Shown here piece by piece: positions 62,299-64,000 of a DNA stretch of 64,000 nt. How positions within the stretch are numbered: position 1 is the stretch's first letter; every line of letters starts with the position of its first letter. Below the pieces are notes generated by a model, which was given only the letters and a program-made list of their open reading frames with translations, searched no databases and was not told the origin of the DNA. This DNA comes from Paracoccaceae bacterium (lineage in GTDB: Bacteria; Pseudomonadota; Alphaproteobacteria; Rhodobacterales; Rhodobacteraceae). The translations under genes and the position numbers were made by a program. The stretch is taken from NCBI GenBank assembly GCA_020637675.1, contig JACKKD010000002.1, positions 186,001 through 250,000 on the forward strand. Reading direction: 5' to 3'.

Positions 62299-63108
62299 TC
62301 AGGCGTGCAGTGCCGCCTCCACCTCGGCCGCGGTCATCCGCGGATGGGCGAGGGCGCCGAAGTCGGCGATGGAGCGCATGTGCGGGAAGAGCGTCAGAAA
62401 GACCTGCGCAACCTGCGGATCGAACCCGTCGGACATGCGCGCGCCCGGATGGAAGCTTTCGATCTCGAGCCCGGCGGCGCGGATCGAGCCCTGGCGTTCC
62501 AGCACAATGTGGAAGACCGAAAGCGCCGCCACCGGCGAAACCTCGATGATGGACACGCCGTCGGCGAAGGCACAGGCAGGCGCATAGGCCGCCTCGACGC
62601 CGGTGGCGAAGCGGCAGCGCGCGTCGCGGACAAGGATGCGGGCACGGGGGCCGAGCACGAGGTCGGGCATCGGCCTGCCGACGCCGAAGGCATCCGCCGT
62701 GATCCGCGTGAGCGTCGAGCGCGGCATGCCCGGCATCGCCCGCTGGGGAAAGAGCGTCATCGAGCCGATCCACGTGATGCGTTCGGCGCGACCCTCGGCG
62801 GTCAGCGCCTCCATCCCCGGGACGAGGTCCTCGACTGCCACGGGGCCTTCGGTCGTCGCGATCACGGTGCCCCGCGCGAAGGCGGAAAATGCCTCCTCGA
62901 ACTCCGGGATAGCCGGAGCGAGCCGGGTGCAGGTTTCGAAACGCCCCTCGGCGTCGAGATAGGCGATCTCGTAACGCCGGGTCAGCGGCGTGCTGCGCAG
63001 CGGCCCGGGATCGGCAGGGGCGGGTTGGGGAAGGGTCCGGGAATGCGGAACGGGGGAATTGAAAACATCCGTCGACAGACGGCCAATGGGCACATGAGGG
63101 TACGACAC
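62299..63108 (-). CDS. Hint-domain protein lacking the usual Cys
   Basis: A 269-aa protein with a Hint-type module: FARGTVIATTEGPVAVEDLVPGMEALT (77-103) matches the start of the Hint module in the protein at 9597, but the position of its nucleophilic Cys is Ala76 here. ITWIGSMTLFPQRAMPG and DLVLGPRARILVRD follow, the latter replacing the SPDHR block. The start is a GTG at 63108 with GAAAGG eight bases upstream. The C-terminus ends MTAAEVEAALHA. Function unknown. Confidence 0.75.
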   Translation of the reverse strand: MSYPHVPIGRLSTDVFNSPVPHSRTLPQPAPADPGPLRSTPLTRRYEIAYLDAEGRFETCTRLAPAIPEFEEAFSAFARGTVIATTEGPVAVEDLVPGMEALTAEGRAERITWIGSMTLFPQRAMPGMPRSTLTRITADAFGVGRPMPDLVLGPRARILVRDARCRFATGVEAAYAPACAFADGVSIIEVSPVAALSVFHIVLERQGSIRAAGLEIESFHPGARMSDGFDPQVAQVFLTLFPHMRSIADFGALAHPRMTAAEVEAALHA

Positions 63109-63478
63109 GCGAACAGCCTTTCGGTCTAACACATCTGCGGAGCCCCCACCCCTTAAATGCAGATAGACTATGGGAGACAATCTGCGGACTTCCCGGCCAT
63201 CTGTCAAAGGCTGGCGATGATTTGAAGCTGGTGCCGGACAATCGCGGGTCGCGGGCCCCGCTTTGTCCCGCAGCAAGCGACAAGGCGGCGGCGTTAACGC
63301 ATTGGGAAGTTTTCCGTGGTGGTCGGGGTGCCGAATCAGGGGGCCTCCGGGCCGGACAGGAGTCCCCCTGGGGGAAGTCCGGCGGACCGGCCTCGGGGGG
63401 GGGCAGCCGGTCCGCCAGTGGCGGGACGCGCGGGGCCTTGGGGCCAGTGCGCGCGTCGCAGGGGAGAGGCGAAGGACG
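63109..63478. other. Intergenic region, no gene supported
   Basis: A 370-base gap. Its first part holds a promoter for the Hint-type gene; the rest, to 63478, is GC-rich with long G and C runs (for example around 63390-63410) and carries no frame with a plausible start and family. No terminator was recognised. Confidence 0.6.
63152..63180 (-). promoter_or_regulatory. Predicted promoter of the second Hint gene
   Basis: On the minus strand TTGTCT (63175-63180) and TTTAAG (63152-63157) are 17 bases apart, ~44 bases before the GTG. ATCTGCGGA occurs on either side at 63133-63141 and 63180-63188. Confidence 0.4.
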
Positions 63479-63625
63479 TCAGCTGCGGGCGGGCAGGCCG
63501 GGCGCGCGCTGGGGTTTCGGACGGCGGATGGCGGTTGGGCGGGCGCCACGCTGCCAGGGTAGGGTGACCCCGGGCTTCGCGCTTTCCACCAGGACCGATT
63601 TCATCCAGCGGCGTACCGGCTTCAT
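63479..63625 (-). CDS. 48-aa small protein
   Basis: A short frame, MKPVRRWMKSVLVESAKPGV followed by a basic tail (TLPWQRGARPTAIRRPKPQR). The ATG at 63625 has AAGGAGC seven bases upstream, a well-placed ribosome site. The layout (a short amphipathic helix, then the motif PWxRGxR) looks familiar from small Rhodobacteraceae ORFs, but I could not confirm this. Function unknown. Confidence 0.5.
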   Translation of the reverse strand: MKPVRRWMKSVLVESAKPGVTLPWQRGARPTAIRRPKPQRAPGLPARS

Positions 63626-63833
63626 CTGACTGCTCCTTGCCTCGATCATGGCCTCTTGCGGGCCTTTGAAGGTTCCGACTCTGTGATCGGACGGGCCCAT
63701 TCTAGCGGGCATTGCGGCAAGGATTGGGCGGCAAGTCGGGTGATTTCAGGGCAGATGCGATGGCTCTCCCGGCGGGCGGAAAGGAAGAGACGCAAACGGG
63801 ATCAACAGGTTGCGAGACGCCCAGGCACAGACG

Positions 63834-64000
63834 CTAGAGCCGGATCGCCGAAATCAGCCGGCCGTAGTCGGCCTCGTGGCGGTGGACCGAGCGGCGGAAG
63901 GAAAAGAACCGGTCCGGGTCGGAATAGGTGCAGTGGCGGGTCCATTCGGCAAGGCCCACGCCCGCTTCGCGCAGGCGATGAAGCCCGAAGGCGGGCAGGT
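63834..64000 (-). CDS. pgeF: Peptidoglycan-editing/polyphenol oxidase family protein, 3' part
   Basis: The last 54 codons of a YfiH/PgeF protein, continuing beyond the window: LHRLREAGVGLAEWTRHCTY and SDPDRFFSFRRSVHRHEADYGRLISAIRL at the end are the family's C-terminal signature, with the Cys of the metal/laccase centre in RHCTY. PgeF removes misincorporated L-Ser from peptidoglycan precursors in some bacteria. The stop is TAG at 63834-63836. Confidence 0.88.
   Translation of the reverse strand, partial: LPAFGLHRLREAGVGLAEWTRHCTYSDPDRFFSFRRSVHRHEADYGRLISAIRL

Noticed and set aside
61124..63283. A 719-codon - strand frame over the Lrp-type gene and Hint gene
   Set aside because: It is a shadow frame of trxB/Lrp/Hint genes with Arg-rich, repeat-like composition and no family.
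63390..63410. A G-quadruplex or simple-sequence regulatory element
   Set aside because: The G runs here are irregular and part of a generally G-rich stretch; no strand-specific pattern or neighbouring gene supports a role.

Overview
The window is a GC-rich (mostly mid-60s percent), densely packed bacterial chromosome segment that I place in the alphaproteobacteria, most likely family Rhodobacteraceae. Reasons: an atpHAGDC operon without F0 genes beside it, the short HisG plus HisZ pair downstream of hisS, the DUF1489, DUF2125, DUF1150 and DUF1127 families, two Hint-domain proteins, a fused ATP sulfurylase/APS kinase, and many one- and four-base start/stop overlaps. About 67 protein genes can be supported. 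I saw no rRNA, tRNA, CRISPR array, transposase or integrase.

Layout. 1-11.6 kb: 3' part of dnaE, an AbrB-type membrane protein, slyX, hisS-hisZ-hisG, a DUF1489 gene, a class II ribonucleotide reductase, a Hint-domain protein and rpsD. 11.6-21 kb: a GT87-like membrane protein, the overlapping hisC-tyrC-extensin-like operon, a DUF2125 protein, a gamma-glutamylcyclotransferase, and a MotA/ExbB-like plus OmpA-like envelope module. 21-30.5 kb: clpA, gloB, a methyltransferase-like gene and the ATP synthase F1 operon closed by a strong terminator. 30.5-36.6 kb is the most unusual part: a Cys/Ser-rich 448-aa protein of unknown function divergent from an H-type lectin protein, a methyltransferase/AraC divergent pair, and a lower-GC CPBP protease gene lying between intact prs and a second, degenerate prs 3' end. 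36.8-47 kb: metabolic and housekeeping genes (isomerase, alpha/beta hydrolase, threonine aldolase, ribF, MaoC, HAD, Mn-pyrophosphatase, TraB/GumN) and groESL under a perfect CIRCE operator. 47-50 kb: a DUF1127 protein and two tandem HxlR-type regulators. 49.5-56 kb: a transporter, a NUDIX-Gre-GNAT operon, purEK, a small heat shock protein and a cytochrome b561. 56-64 kb: argC, sat-cysC, a third HxlR regulator divergent from a methyltransferase, trxB, an Lrp-type regulator, a second Hint protein, a 48-aa ORF and the 3' end of pgeF.

Most genes are core metabolism (histidine, tyrosine and arginine synthesis, purines, sulfate activation, respiration, protein quality control). The accessory signals are: the prs 3'-end duplication around the CPBP gene, the 448-aa/H-type-lectin pair with a repeat-bearing promoter, an atypical lower-GC block inside hisS, three HxlR regulators carrying an extra C-terminal domain, and a Hint protein that lacks the usual nucleophilic cysteine.
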